This document shows, piece after piece, positions 43,669-55,522 of a stretch of DNA of 64,000 bases. Position numbers and translations under genes: made by a program. Positions within the stretch are counted from its first letter, which is position 1. Every line of letters starts with the position of its first letter. This DNA is from Ophiobolus disseminans (Eukaryota; Ascomycota; Dothideomycetes; Pleosporales; Phaeosphaeriaceae). The notes beneath the pieces are model-generated. The model saw nothing but the letters and a program-made list of their open reading frames with translations, ran no database searches and had not been told where the DNA came from. Where the stretch lies: contig MU006217.1 of assembly GCA_010093685.1 (NCBI GenBank), forward strand, positions 2,298,444-2,362,443, read 5' to 3'.

Positions 43669-43697
43669 TGTATGTATGTATGTATGTATGTATGTAT
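43669..43697. repeat. GTAT microsatellite, probable LINE tail
   Basis: Seven copies of GTAT on the plus strand, at the 3' end of the minus-strand LINE; such elements often end in short simple repeats. Confidence 0.8.
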
Positions 43698-46600
43698 TGT
43701 TTAACGTCCTATGAAAGCCTCCCAGGGGGCATGAAAGACGGGTAGCGCCCTGTATGGTACTCAGGAGCTCCTATTCTTTGGGTGTTGGCAGTGTGTGCAG
43801 TCTGGTAGGGTGATTTCCGCCAGTTGAAAGGACTCTATCTAGATTCTGGGCTGTGGGGCCGGGGATGTGTTAAGCAATGAAGCAGAGCTCTTGTTGTAGG
43901 GCCAGTAGGCCTAGGGCGTTAGCGTTGAAGCTGGGGGAGGGGGTGTAAATGTGATAAAGGAGAGGGCTTGTATGTTGTGTTTCTTCTTGCAGAAGGGATG
44001 GGCGCAGGACTGATGACATTGACATAAGCGGCCAAGGCCGCCCAGTGCTGTGTTTTGTAATGCCAAGACTGGAACTATTGCCGGCAGATTGATGTGAAGT
44101 ACTTAGTGAGCTCTAAGAGTGCCTCAAAGTGTTCAGGCTCATTGAGTAGAGCCTTGAGGTACCTGACGGCCTCTTTCATATTGCTTAGGGGGCTAGAGGG
44201 TCGGAGCGGCCACCTGCTAAAAGAACGTCTTGTCTTTTTGCAGAAGAGCATATGCTCAGGTGTTTTGAGTCGCCCGCAAGAGCAGTTCAATTCAGCTGTG
44301 TCGTGTCTGAATTTGATGTAGTACTATGCAAAGTCCCTATGCCGTGACCAGATAGCCAGCATATGCGCGAGAACAGGGCGCGGAAGCGTTAGTTCGATTG
44401 GTGTCTTTGTAGTTTGATAGGGTAGTTCCCATTGCTGGTACCAGGCCAACATTTGGGTCCGTGTTTGGTCCCACCAGCGCTGCCTGGCAGCGTTGAGTAA
44501 GGACTTAGCAACTGAGCGTACCCCTAATGCTGTCGGTTCCGCGGCTATGCCGTAGGACTGGCTGGGTGCCTTGGCTTCGGCATTGGCAAGGCGGTCTGCT
44601 GCCTCATTCCCAATGATACCAGTGTAGCCTAGTGACCAGCGTACTTGTATGTTGAAGATTGTTATTGCTGTCTGGCACTTAAGGAATGCCTATTGTGACA
44701 ATGTGGGGGCGGTGCCCCGTATACCCTAGATAACTAACGTTGAGTCAATGCACATCCATAGCCTGCGGTGGCCATAGGGGGCTAGTCTGATAGCGTGCTA
44801 GAGACCTCTCCATGCACCTACTGCTTCGGCATCGAACACATAGGATTGGGGATTGAGCGATCCCCTCTCTGTAGTAATCTGGGTCTGGGCCTGGTATATA
44901 GCGTAGCTATAGGTGACAAAGCGTTCGCCGTTAGTGCGTTGTTCTAATCCATTAGAGAAGATAGTGACGTCGTAGTAAGTAAGGGTATCCCACTACTTTG
45001 TGAATAATTTAGCGGCCTTAGCCTTAGCTATACCGTTTGTTAGATCCGTGCGGCAGCCTAGAGAGTAGTGCGGCGCTATAAGGGTGTGTCTAGGAATAAT
45101 AGGAAGAATTATCCTAAGTCGCTAGACTTTAGAGTGCGGCTTCTGCAAGCCTCTAGCCCCCCTGCCCCTCTGTATCACTAGGATCTTGATCCTAGCTGTA
45201 AGTGGGTAGTTCTTATCGACTACTTGCAGATACAGAGCGAATCTTAGCTTTGCTTCTTCTAGCATAATAAGTGCTGATAGTAAACTAGCGTCTCGAAAGA
45301 GTGCCTATCCTAGATAGGTTTTCTAAGCAGGGAGGATAGCGTGGGCCGCGATAGTAAGTGTCTGGTTAAGGGCTTTAAGGTGCTAGCTAATCCTAGTGCT
45401 AACTATAGGTGGTTGATCTAATCGATTAGTTAGAGGGTTCTTAGTGCGGCCTTCAAACCATGCTTCTGCTCCGTAGAGGAGGCATAGCATTATATAGGTA
45501 GTGACAGCTTTGCGAAGGGCTAAGGCTAGGGGGCTATAGACTATATTGGCAAGGCTGCGGATGTAATAGGCGACTTTGCAGGCTGTCGCTGCTCTCGTTT
45601 TAACGTGTCTTTTGAAGTTGAGCTTTCGATCAAACTAGACCCCAAGCTATTAGCAGGCGGGCTATACTCCGTCGTCCTAATCCGTGATTAGTGTAATAGT
45701 GAGGGTATCGTCTACAACGCAGGGCAGGGAATAGTTATCCTATTGCTTAGTGAGGTGCATTATTTCCAACTTTTCTAGTGCAAAGGCAACCTTGTTTGCT
45801 GCACCCTACTCGTTGACAGCTCTGACATCTTCTGCTAGCAGGCGAACGTTTTTATCTAGAGAGTTCGAGGCCCGGTATAGGCAGACGTCGTTAGCATACC
45901 CGAAGCGGCGGGTTGTGTCCTAGTTTAGAAGCTCTGCTAGGTATAGTGTGTAGAGGACTAGGGACAGTAGTAATCCTTAGGGTGTTCCGCAGGCAACAGT
46001 GTAGCGCTAGGTAGTTGCCTTACCTAATCTAACCCTGACCTTCCGATCTGTGAGGAAACTGTTAACAAATTTAAGCACTAGGTCTAGCTAGCCCTGCTTT
46101 GCTATGCGGTTAAGTAGCCGGTTCTTAAGGAGTGCGTCAAAGGCTCCTTGAACATCTATAGTAACTATAGTTACCTTCTTGCCTAGTGCCTAAGCTCTTT
46201 GTATATTATGTGTAAAGGAGGCTAGCAGGTCCATCGCAGAGCGTTTCGGGAGCGCGTCTACATACTAGGGGCTAAGTATCTCGTGCGTCATTGCGGTCTA
46301 GGCTAGCCGTCTTGCTACAACCCGTTTAAGTCCTTTGCCTAGGCAGGATAGGAGGGCTATTAGGCGCATAGATCTAGGGGAGGTGCAGTCCTTCTTACCG
46401 ACCTTTGGTATCATAGCGACTTTAGCCGTTTTCTAGGCTGTAGGGAAGTAGCAGAGCTCTAGGCACTTCTGAAAGATGGAGCGGATATAGGTCCTAACCT
46501 AAGCCTAGCAGGTCTTGAGAAGCCAGACGGTGATTCGATTAGTGCCTAGCGAGGTGCTAGACACCTTAATAGTGCTTCTCTTAACTTCCTCTATAGGGAT

Positions 46601-47350
46601 GTGAGTGTCCTATAGCAGTGTACCCGCTAGTGTTTCGGTGAGCCATACTAGCTCTAGCAGGTTATCCTCAGCGCTGAACCGGTCTAGGATTTCTACCCGC
46701 AGGGCTTCGGCCTTTTCTAGTAGGTCTGAGATAGTTTAGTTGTTTACAATAAGTAGAATGTCCTGCTATCCTAGGGTAAGTTTGTGCTAGCCTAGCAGGC
46801 TATATAACTCCTTATCTGTAGTGATGTTGTTAATCTAGTTTGCCTAGTATTCCTTCTTCGCTTTCCGGACGACAGCAAGGAACTCCCTGGTTTCGGTTAG
46901 GACTGTCCCTAGTTCTGCTAAGTTCCTAGCAGCCTAGTGCTAGCTGTAGGCTTCTACGCAATCTTCTGTCTACTATAGTGCTAAGTAACCTTTTACTCTG
47001 TCTAGTGTGCTAGCGCCCTTAAGTGCGGCCTATAGGGCTTTTTCTAAGCTAGCAATAGATAACTTAATATCCGCTTTAGTGTTGATAGGCCTGATTAGGT
47101 GTGCTTAGAGATATAGCTTAACTAGAGCGTTAAACTAGTGCAGGCGTCTTGTTAGCACTCTGTAGTGGAATTAATCTAGAGGTTAGCGCCCTCTAGCGGG
47201 GATTGTAGTAAGTAAGGTAAAGTGGTTAGAGCTACAGTGTAGGTCCTCTACTATTTTAGTTGTGGCAAAGGGGATATTTAAGAAGGTAAGGTCTAGGACA
47301 TGCCTAGCCCGGTGCGTGGCTTCGCTAGGCTCTCTAATAAAGCTTATGTT

Positions 47351-48330
47351 TAGGCTGGTAAATGGGTTCGGGGTACCCACCGCTGGGTATAGGTTGGGTA
47401 GGGGTCGCACGGATTTTGGGTTGAGGCTAGGGTTAGGTCGCACGGGCTATGGGTAGAGGTTAGGTAGGGTTATTTTAGGCTGGGTATAGGTTGGGGTAGG
47501 GTCGCACGGACGATGGGCTGGGGTTGGGTTAGGGGTACCCAGCTGGGTCGTGTAACGAGGTTGCATTAGGCTTTGCCTCTACTTGCCTCCACATTGTCCC
47601 TGTATCGGGTCCGCTTCAACCCCGCTTCGCATCCGGCCCGACTCCGGATCCTCCGGATCCTCCAGATCCTACGAGGAAGGGTGCATGTTTGTAGATAGCT
47701 TGGTAGTTTTTTGATACCCTTTTGTACAAGGCCTATAGGCGTTGTTAGACAATCCAAGGTTTCTGAGTCTCCACGCACTCCCATATGCCTCTAAGTTAAT
47801 TCACACCGCATTTGGATATCTTTGATCTTGCCTGCGCCGTTACAGGTTGAGTGCCGTTGAATTTAGTGTAGGGTTTGTGCACTAGGTTATCACATCTTTT
47901 TATCACACCTTAGCCTACAGGCTACAGCATTATATGAACATAACGAAACTCTAAAACAATTAATATTTATACACGTGCACTACATCTACTTAATCGCTTA
48001 TTTGTCTTGAGTTGTTTATCAAATAGTGTTAGCCTAATCTGTTTTGGAACTAGAAGCTGCCGACGCAAGGGTGTTGAGTCCCCGTGTTCATCCCTATCCT
48101 TGTCCCTATCCTTGTCCTTATCTTAAGAGCTCTAACCCTAAAAAGTAGACTAATACATAACCCAACTGTGACCCAGTCCGTGCGACCTAACCCTAACCAC
48201 AGGTCAGTGCGACCACAACCCAACCTATACCCATACTAGCGCAAAAAATATAGGTTAGGGTTAGGTCAGAGTTGGGTCATCACGTGACTGAACCCAACCC
48301 CAACCCAACCTATACCCATTTACCAGCCTA
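47351..48330. mobile_element. Non-autonomous hAT-like element inside the LINE
   Basis: Perfect 17-bp terminal inverted repeats TAGGCTGGTAAATGGGT at 47351-47367 and 48314-48330, flanked by the 8-bp direct repeat CTTATGTT (47343-47350 and 48331-48338). An 8-bp target duplication is the hallmark of hAT elements. It is 980 bp long, with no transposase frame. Subterminal zones are full of short GGTTGGGT/GGTTAGGG-like and GTCGCACGG units in inverted orientation at the two ends, plausible transposase-binding sites. It splits the LINE endonuclease. Confidence 0.88.
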
Positions 48331-50670
48331 CTTATGTTGTTGTCAATAGACCACTAGTTAAGTTTAATACCCCCGTTGCGGGAGTCTGTACTAGGCTTAA
48401 AGGCTAGGTAGCGGGCATTCTAGTCGCCTCCTACAATAGATAAGAATAGAGAAGTACAGTTAGTGATGTATTGTAAGACTCTAGTACTAGCGGGTTAGCG
48501 GTAGGCGTTGAGAATTGAGTAGCCATTTACCTTAACCTAGAGCAGGTCTCGGTTAATTCTTAGGAAGATAACTTCAGACTTAAGTCTGTGGTCTTTGCGG
48601 ACATAGGTTATAACCTATAGGCGGAGTGCTTCTCTAGTTTTAGGGTTATTGTAGCCCTATTTAGTCACTAGGGTATGCAAGTTGTATCTAGGGTGTGTTG
48701 AGGTTTTAGAGTCTAAGCAGGTAAAAGGTTCTTAGACGCATATAACGTCTACCTTTATTTCCTATGCAAGTTGCAAGATTGTGATGTAGCTAGGTGAACT
48801 CCTAGCAACGTTAGCCTAGGCAATAAGTATACCTTAGGCTAGTATGTGCGGCTGATTACCGCTAGTATTATGTAGGTGTTGTCCTATTATGCAGATAAGG
48901 ACTCGCTTATTTCAACGTCCGTTATTTCTAACGACGAACTAGTGTAGTCTAGTTTGCGGGTGATGCTCTGCTGTAAGAGATAGCGCAGGTTAAGGCTTGT
49001 TGTTTTGTGGGTATTGCGTGTAGGCCTTTTAGCTAGTCCTAGAGTGGGCCTAGCAATAGAGGTAGAGGTTGCTCGGGTTCGGGTTCTCTTAGCTAGTGCT
49101 TGTGTTAGGACCTTAGTAGGTGCGTCTGCGGTTGCGGGTCGAGAGTGGTCTAGTGCCGCTCTATCTCCGCTACCTTCGGAAGCGCTAGCTTAGAGGCTTT
49201 CCTAGAGGTAGGCTAGGTGTCCTGCCTAGCAGGCTGCAGTCAGCTCTTTCTTTGTAGGTCTGACAACCTAGCTAGCAGTTCTCTAGGGAGCTGCGGCGCA
49301 GTTAGAGTATAAAGCCCAGTGAGGCCTGTAGCAATTAGCGCATCTAGGGCGGCCTTTACACAAATCTCTATAGGGGCCGGTGTGCTTGCAATAGGAATGC
49401 TACAGGTGCCGCAGCGAGGGTCTTAGGTACATCTAGTAGGGTTACAGAAGCCCTAGCAACTAGGGTTATGTCGTTTAATAATAGGGGCCTTCTTGATTTC
49501 CTTAGACTAGTTGCTATTAAAGAGCTAGAATGAGGGGACCTTCTCTGTAAAGGATATAATCTAGGTAATTAGCATGTTTGCTCTAGGGCCGTGCCTAGAA
49601 GGCTAGCAGCTAACCAGCTCTTTCTGTGTCTGTGCAAGCACTTCTTCCTTGATTAACTTAGTGGTGACATTAATAGGTGTTCTGTCTAGAACTGTAAGGG
49701 CGCTAGCTAGTCCTTAGACTGCATAGTTAGTCTAGACAGTAGGGAGTCTTGCGCTATCTCCAGCGACTGCCTGCACTATAAGCTGGCGGTTCCCTTCCTC
49801 TATAAGGCGTGATTGTATTTCGAGACTAGCTGTAGTGATTGCCTAGCCTGTCTTTGTTGCGGTGGCCTTAGGCACGTTAGCTAAAGTGATATTTAGGACT
49901 GCCTAGCAGATAGCCTGCCGAATTGCGTATCTAGAGGATCGAGCAAGGCGTGCCTCTGCTAGGGTAGTGATCAGGATGCGCTGATCAGTTGGTCTGTTAT
50001 TGTAGGGAACATTCTTTTAGGCGATTGTTGCTGGATAGGTCTTAGCCCCTCCCCTAGCTAGGGGGGCCGAGTTTTTCAGGGCTCTAGCCACGTCCGCCCA
50101 AGATTGATAGGAGGGTTTAGAATCGCTTGCGGTGGGTGTAGTCCTAGGAGTAGTACCCTAGAAGGGACTAAGGGTGCTAGTTAGGGCCTCTGTGACTTGT
50201 TTGCAGAGGGCTTTAGCAATTAGAGCTTCTTCTAGGCTCGTGTACTGGCCTATAAAGGCGTCGATAGTGCTAGCAAGTGCTGAGATTATATTGTACTTGG
50301 TTTTAAAGGCCTAGAGTGCTAGTGCAATCTTCTGGGTTACCACACCTGTTGAACTGGCTGTTGCTTGATTGCGCGTTCCTCTACTGGTATTCAGAGAGAA
50401 GCTAGACTAAGGAGTCATCTAGGACCATCTAGAGGAGCGTAAAAGGTTCTAGTGACTAGGTAAGGCGGGCTCATCTAGTCGTGTTGCAGCCGGATTCCCA
50501 GGCGCCAAAGGACGATCTAGGGTCCCTACGTCCGCCATTCTTGTCCTTTGCAGTGCTCTGCACGGCTAGGGGATAGCGGAGGTAGGATCGGAGCTGTGTT
50601 GCGATCAATTTGACGGGTTTTGGGACTGTTTTGAAGGGTACCATGAAATTGAAAAGTTGGTGTTCGGTGG

Positions 50671-50812
50671 GTTGTATTGTGTGAAGCTACGAACTGTATA
50701 TATAGGTATGTGGCTGTGGATAGCGCTAGTTTAATGTAGGTAGTCGCAACTCGCTACTATACAAGTGAGGGGCGATTGCAGGTAAGGCAGGAGACACCCC
50801 AAACCGTGACAG
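50671..50812 (+). repeat. Repeated 5'-end segment, copy 1
   Basis: About 142 bp starting GTTGTATTGTG and ending CCCCAAACCGTGACAG, at the presumed 5' end of the minus-strand LINE. A diverged copy in the same orientation is at 53732-53877. Many of the differences are C/T or A/G. Confidence 0.75.
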
Positions 50813-51745
50813 AGCTTGTTTCCGGTGCCACCACAAAACACAACAACTCTTGCCCGAATGCAAATCAACGCTGTTAAGAATTAGTTATTGTAGCTTGGAG
50901 ATCAAGCGTGAGAAAGATGTAGGTATGGTATTGAGTGTCAGTCTTGGGAGAAGAGCTGAGACGCCATCAGCGGCTCCACATTTGGGGTTTTTTTTTATTC
51001 CAGTTCTTCCAGTTCTTGCCGTCCGCCTTAAGTGTGACAGTCGTCAAAGTAGTAGAGGAGGTAGACATTGTGGACAGACAAGTGGGTGAGGTCGTCTTTC
51101 GCGATACTCGCATTTTAGCTGCGCTGCCTCGTATGCTGATCTTAGGTCGGCCGACAAGCTTACATGGTCTGTCGCGGTACCGCCGGTGGATGCGATAGAG
51201 GCATATAGGAAGTACAAGGAATATGCTGACGCCGCTCGTCTGTATCCACTGAACAAGAAAGAGAAGAAAGATAGTAGAATGACTACCGATACCGAATTCT
51301 TGGGTGGCGAAGGCTACACTGTCAACGCACTGAACCAACGCCGACCAAACTTAGCCGCGACGATGCTAGCACCGTTGAAAAATCCAGAGACTTGCTGCGC
51401 AGAACGAGTTCAGTCGGAAAATGAGAAGGAGGTTTGTCACTCGCGCCCTATGGAACCCGTCCCTTTGTCGACACACCTAGCTAGACATCAATGCGTGAGC
51501 GGTAATAGAAGGTCGTTGTGCACAAGCCAAAACCCATTGCTGTATGCTTGTTGATTTGTCTGTTGCGGTGGTCTTTTCGTATAATCATCAAGAAGGTGTG
51601 CTTCCTGACTTATCCATGATGAGCATCATTGTATTCATATGTAGTTCGGAACAGACATCAGTTAGGCCTTTTAACTACCGTGCTATATTGTCCGGGAAGT
51701 GCGAGGGTCTGAATTGACAGTTTCGTTGGCCGGCGAGATCGCGTG
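50813..51745. other. Region without a clear gene
   Basis: Contains coding-like but unconnected fragments: V-D-I-V-D-R-Q-V-G-E-V-V-F around 51065-51110, and A-I-E-A-Y-R-K-Y-K-E-Y-A-D-A-A-R from 51190 in another frame, so perhaps a decayed gene. A run of Ts lies at about 50988-50996. I do not recognise a family. Confidence 0.3.
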
Positions 51746-52587
51746 TTAGATCTCCCACGGCATGTCGAACAGCTTGCCGACTAGGTAATCGATCTCGTAC
51801 TGCCGAGATGGGGCTCCCTTGATCATCTTGTACCAGATGTATTCGCGCAACAGATGTTCGTGGTCACCTTCTCTTCTCCATGCCCCTTTCAGTTCCTCAA
51901 GGTCGAGTATCTGTTCTGCACTATCTGAGCCTTCTTTGACATGCTCTGGGCTGCGACAACTAAACGGATTTGTAATCCACAGTCTTGCATCCTCTTTAAA
52001 GGCATCAGATCCTTCTGAGCCAGAACAAGGAATTCATCCGAGATCTCAATCATAGCTCTCATCGGGTTGGCAATGTCCACAGGAAGTCGGCGAACGCACC
52101 GCAAGTCCATCTGCCCCGGTTCGTATACCCATATCTTCTGTGTTGCCCTATCTTTCCATACGTTGCCTTCATTCCCATAGTTTTGCATTTGGATATCGGT
52201 ACAACACAGTTCTAAAGCGAGACAAAACTGAGCTGAGAATCCATTCGCATATTTCGAGTTCGGGAGGAAGCTCTTCAACGAGTTTCTCAGATACTTCTGG
52301 AGCCCCTGAAGAAACCAGGCTTGGGGTTTGACATTTTCAAAAGCTAAGGAATAAATCTCTTTGTACGGCACAATAGCTAGTCCATGATAGACCACGTCTT
52401 TGAATGGATGAAGCAGAATATGCTCCCATTGTACCCCAGCAAAATTGGAGACATTCATCACATCGACTACGGCATGTAGCTCGGCGGAGGGGTGTATGCA
52501 AAAATCGGAGCTTTTGTCGTGCGGATGGGTGGAAGCTGTAGCACTGGTTTGATCGGGAATGGGCAGGGTTTTGTTCTTTTTCGTCAT
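51746..52587 (-). pseudogene. Unknown protein gene with a probable 1-nt frameshift
   Basis: ATG 52587 opens a 232-codon frame (M-T-K-K-N-K-T-L-P) that ends at 51889. At about 51945 a different frame takes over with equally coding-like sequence, H-V-K-E-G-S-D-S-A-E-Q-I-L-D-L-E-E-L through Y-I-W-Y-K-M-I-K-G-A-P, ending at TAA 51746. A single-base loss would explain this; no intron of normal size fits. The protein has E-L-H-A-V-V-D-V-M-N and a mid region with two Cys (A-L-E-L-C-C-T-D-I). I do not recognise the family. If the shift is a sequencing error the intact gene would give about 280 residues. Confidence 0.5.
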
Positions 52588-53731
52588 CCCAGATTGTATT
52601 GTGAGAATGTTGTCACGCGTATTAGGGTTAGAAATGGAAGTCCTCTAGGTTTGCCGTGCATGTAATACTGTAACGGTGTAAGGGATATATAATTCAACTC
52701 ACCTACAAAGACCTACAATAGCAGGTGTCTGTCTAATGCTGATGTTCGGTGCACTTGCATGTGTTTTCTACTATGAGTTACTCGTTAGCATCGTGATTAG
52801 TACATTGGAAAGTCGACAGACAAGGGTGATGAGTAGGTCAACTAGATCATGGCCGAAAATGCATCCCTCTTGCAACTAGTCAGCTACCCCGGTCTTCGCG
52901 AGGGTCCGTCACTCGCAGGTTGCGGAGGTACTCCGTTAACTCAACTAGACCGGGCAAAAGCAGACCTTACCGCGCTGATCGTCACAATGTACGTCGGCCT
53001 GAGCGGATGGATCTATGCGCGCTGGCTTCACGGCCGCTCTGGCACCAGTCTAGCGAGTTGACCGAAACGTGCAAGGGGTGCTTGGTGGAAAGCTTTCCAT
53101 AACCTGCTTACCTCGAAGAATGATGCTTAGGCGAGTAGGGTACTGTGCAATCTTTCGATGATACCAGCTTATGCTGACTGTGATAAGCAATGACACGGTG
53201 CTCCTTACTGAAGTTTGAATGGCGATCCAACATCTCGTCTCTCCGTTGTCTTGTTGTGGTGCTACAGTACAGTACTACAGTGCCTTGACGCACGTTTAGC
53301 AAGTGTTCGAATCGATCATCTGCGCGCGTTTGGTGATTGAATAGGGTGTGGGTGCTCGGCATCTGCCCGCAGTATCCGTTCATGCCGTAGATCGCGACGA
53401 TTGAGGGATTAACTGGAGCGTGCAGAGGAAAGACTGGTTCCGTAGAATGTACCTGCCTACTGTCTCTCCTCGATTGAAACTGAAAGAGCTGTCATCGCAT
53501 CGTGCTACGCATAATGAGGGACTAGAATGGGTGATGTGGTGTATGCGAAGTCCAGTACCATGGCGCATCATAAGGACTGCTGCAAGGCTGAGACAGACGG
53601 CGGCTGTCGCATCCTGGCAGCAGAGGTGGCTAGCTGCGTGAAGCGATGAGGCCCTGTTGCCGCTGGCTGTCAGTCGTTGTCGCGGTGTGAGAACAGCGCA
53701 TATGCAGGAAGAATTGAAGGATTGAACTGAG
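52588..53731. other. Gene-poor region
   Basis: Only a 70-residue ATG frame at 52849-53061 (M-A-E-N-A-S-L-L-Q-L) stands out; it has no recognisable domain or splice partner and I do not call it a gene. Confidence 0.35.
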
Positions 53732-53877
53732 GTTGTATTGTGCGAGTCACGCTACAAACTGCAAATATAGGCATGTGGCTGTGGGTAGTGCTAGTTCAAT
53801 GTGGGTAGTCGCAACTCGCTACCGTACAGGCGAGGTGCGATTGCAGATAAGGCAGGAGACACCCCAAACCGTGACAG
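53732..53877 (+). repeat. Repeated 5'-end segment, copy 2
   Basis: Diverged direct copy of 50671-50812, ending in the same CCCCAAACCGTGACAG. No adjoining LINE coding sequence is recognisable, so it is an isolated end fragment. Confidence 0.7.
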
Positions 53878-54959
53878 TCGTTCAGCTCGCATACTTCGCC
53901 CAGGCGGTGCTTATCCGATTCGCCGTCACGGATCATCTACCTTCCTGTTGGGGAACTAACGATACATCACGACAGTGCGTGCCAGTGGTCGGCCCTCCGA
54001 CGATGCTTACATATTCGACGCACTGCCAGATCTCGGCGCGGGTCCTAATTGGCCACCTCAGGGTCACAGCCCTCCGGCCGATTGCCGCACCTGCCTACAC
54101 AGGCAGCGGTGAGCGCTATCCTGAAACCTTGGCAATAGCCATTGCATGTAACTAAGGCCCTGTTTACTACTCCACCATGAAACTATGTGATAATCGCTAT
54201 TGTGGGTGTTTGTGCAGCCTCATGCTGTGAATGGGCTTGTGGTGTTCGGGTGGCTCGCTTCACCGAGCCTGCAACCTCACTTACTTCCACCATTCGCTTT
54301 ATGCTTCCCCTACCGACGCTGCGCGCGCGGTATCATGTTCTTCCTCTACGCACTGGTCCCTAGTGTGGAAGATGACCGCCCTGCCTTTTTGCGCAGACTT
54401 CATGCTTAGGCCTACCTCTACCTTACTTGTTCTAGTGCTCGGCTCAGTCTGAACGATTCTCCCCCAGCTCTTAGGCATCCTTTGTTTGACCCGCGACTCG
54501 CGACCCGCGACCGTTAACGAACTCTGCGCCCGCGCCCTCTCACCGCGATTCTGGCGCTCGCGACCCGCCTCCTACTAGCGTCTGTCCTCTCCGCATCCTC
54601 GGTCCGACTCTATAAATCAGGCCTATCATACCTCCTTGTGGACTAAGTCGGGAAGCTGAAGTGGCATGGATACTGTCGCGTTGTTACACAGTCAAACTGC
54701 GGGGTTGACATCAACGGGTGGGATCTCCTTGCGTATCGTTACTACAAATCTGAGGGTATCCGGCGCCAGCTTGTTTCTCGCCTTGCAACGGTGAACATGA
54801 CGAGACTCCTACGCGAGCTTCAAGATCTTTGTCTTCGTGTGGCTGTTCACGTTCGAACACTAGCCTATTATTTCGAACCACCCGGGCATCTTCTATACGC
54901 AGTTTGACGTGGTGAACCTGCCAGTGACCAGTCTTCCTCTTCACGTTCTTGGCGCTGAG
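53878..54959. other. Gene-poor region
   Basis: No supported gene. A GC-rich tract with repeated GCGACCCGCGAC-like units lies at about 54488-54570. Confidence 0.35.
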
Positions 54960-55510
54960 ATTCATGTTACATACCTCGTTGCCAGTGGCCTTGCCAAATT
55001 GTCCCCAGCTTCGACCCCAAGTGTGCCACGGCTCTCTGGCCCTTAACGTTCCACGAACTGATAGTTGTTACGCTCTTTCGCGTCACGGCCTATCAGGTGG
55101 ATGTGGAGGAGCTACTGGCCTTTCTCCGCAATCGCACTCTCCATGGGGTCGTCGCTCTGGGGGCATGATTGCGGAGGATCATATGGATAGGTGCACCAGA
55201 TTGGCTCTATACAACCTCTGAGAATGGTTGGACGTCTTGGTTACGAATGGTTATAGCGTATTTTAATACCAAATACTTCACCGTCTAACGGCGGCTATCG
55301 ACTCCTCCTTCTCGAAGGCTATGGCTCCCATACACCTATCGACTTTATGTGGCTCTGCAAGGTTAACAAGATCCATCTCCTGTACCTCCCAGTTCACGCC
55401 TCCCACCTGCTACAGCCGCTAGATCTTGCTCCATTCTCAGTACTCGAACCTAAGTACGGTAATGAGATCCGAGCTCTCTCTGCCCTAGATGACGCAGCAC
55501 GGTGCTGCGT
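54960..55510 (+). pseudogene. Pogo-type DDE transposase relic
   Basis: The clearest part, 55285-55450, reads G-Y-R-L-L-L-L-E-G-Y-G-S-H-T-P-I-D-F then I-H-L-L-Y-L-P-V-H-A-S-H-L-L-Q-P-L-D, the second half of a pogo/Fot-type DDE domain (D replaced in the G-x-G-S-H block, L-Q-P-L-D kept). Upstream pieces in shifted frames (E-N-G-W-T-S, S-F-D-P-K-C-A-T-A-L) suggest the relic extends to about 54960. No terminal repeats found. Plus orientation, unlike the complex at 29-35 kb. Confidence 0.6.
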
Positions 55511-55522
55511 CATTTTATCTAG
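55485..55522. repeat. Palindrome overlapping the stop of the membrane-protein gene
   Basis: Inner arms ATGACGCAGCAC (55489-55500) and GTGCTGCGTCAT (55502-55513) are perfect inverted copies around one base, with outer arms CTAGAT (55485-55490) and ATCTAG (55517-55522). It could form a strong hairpin at the 3' end of the minus-strand gene or mark a transposon/gene junction. Confidence 0.8.

Larger units (their letters stand above)
43669..50812 (-). mobile_element. Tad1-type LINE retrotransposon, RIP-degraded
   Basis: Reading the minus strand from about 50640: an ORF1 gag-like region with zinc-knuckle remnants (C-N-P-T-R-C-T then D-P-R-C-G-T-C, near 49390-49460); an endonuclease (V-I-C-V-Q-E-P-F, G-G-D-Y-N-A-R) at about 48840-48340, continuing after the hAT insertion with S-S-N-H-F-T at about 47220; reverse transcriptase with Y-A-N-D at 45886-45897; RNase H with M-C-I-D-S-T-L-V-I and G-I-I-G-N-E-A-A-D (44760-44590); and a C-terminal C-S-C-G-R-L-K-T-P-E-H-M-L zinc motif (44280). 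TAG and CTA triplets interrupt every frame. A GTAT repeat marks the 3' end; the 5' limit at 50812 is inferred from a repeated segment at 53.7 kb. Confidence 0.85.

Noticed and set aside
47380..48300. TTAGGG/CCCTAA-like runs, possible interstitial telomere
   Set aside because: Units are degenerate (GGTTGGGT, GGTTAGGTC), mixed with GTCGCACGG and arranged in opposite orientation at the two ends of the hAT-like element, so they are subterminal repeats of that element.
52849..53061. 70-residue ATG frame
   Set aside because: No domain, splice partner or coding bias strong enough; kept only as a note in the gene-poor region.
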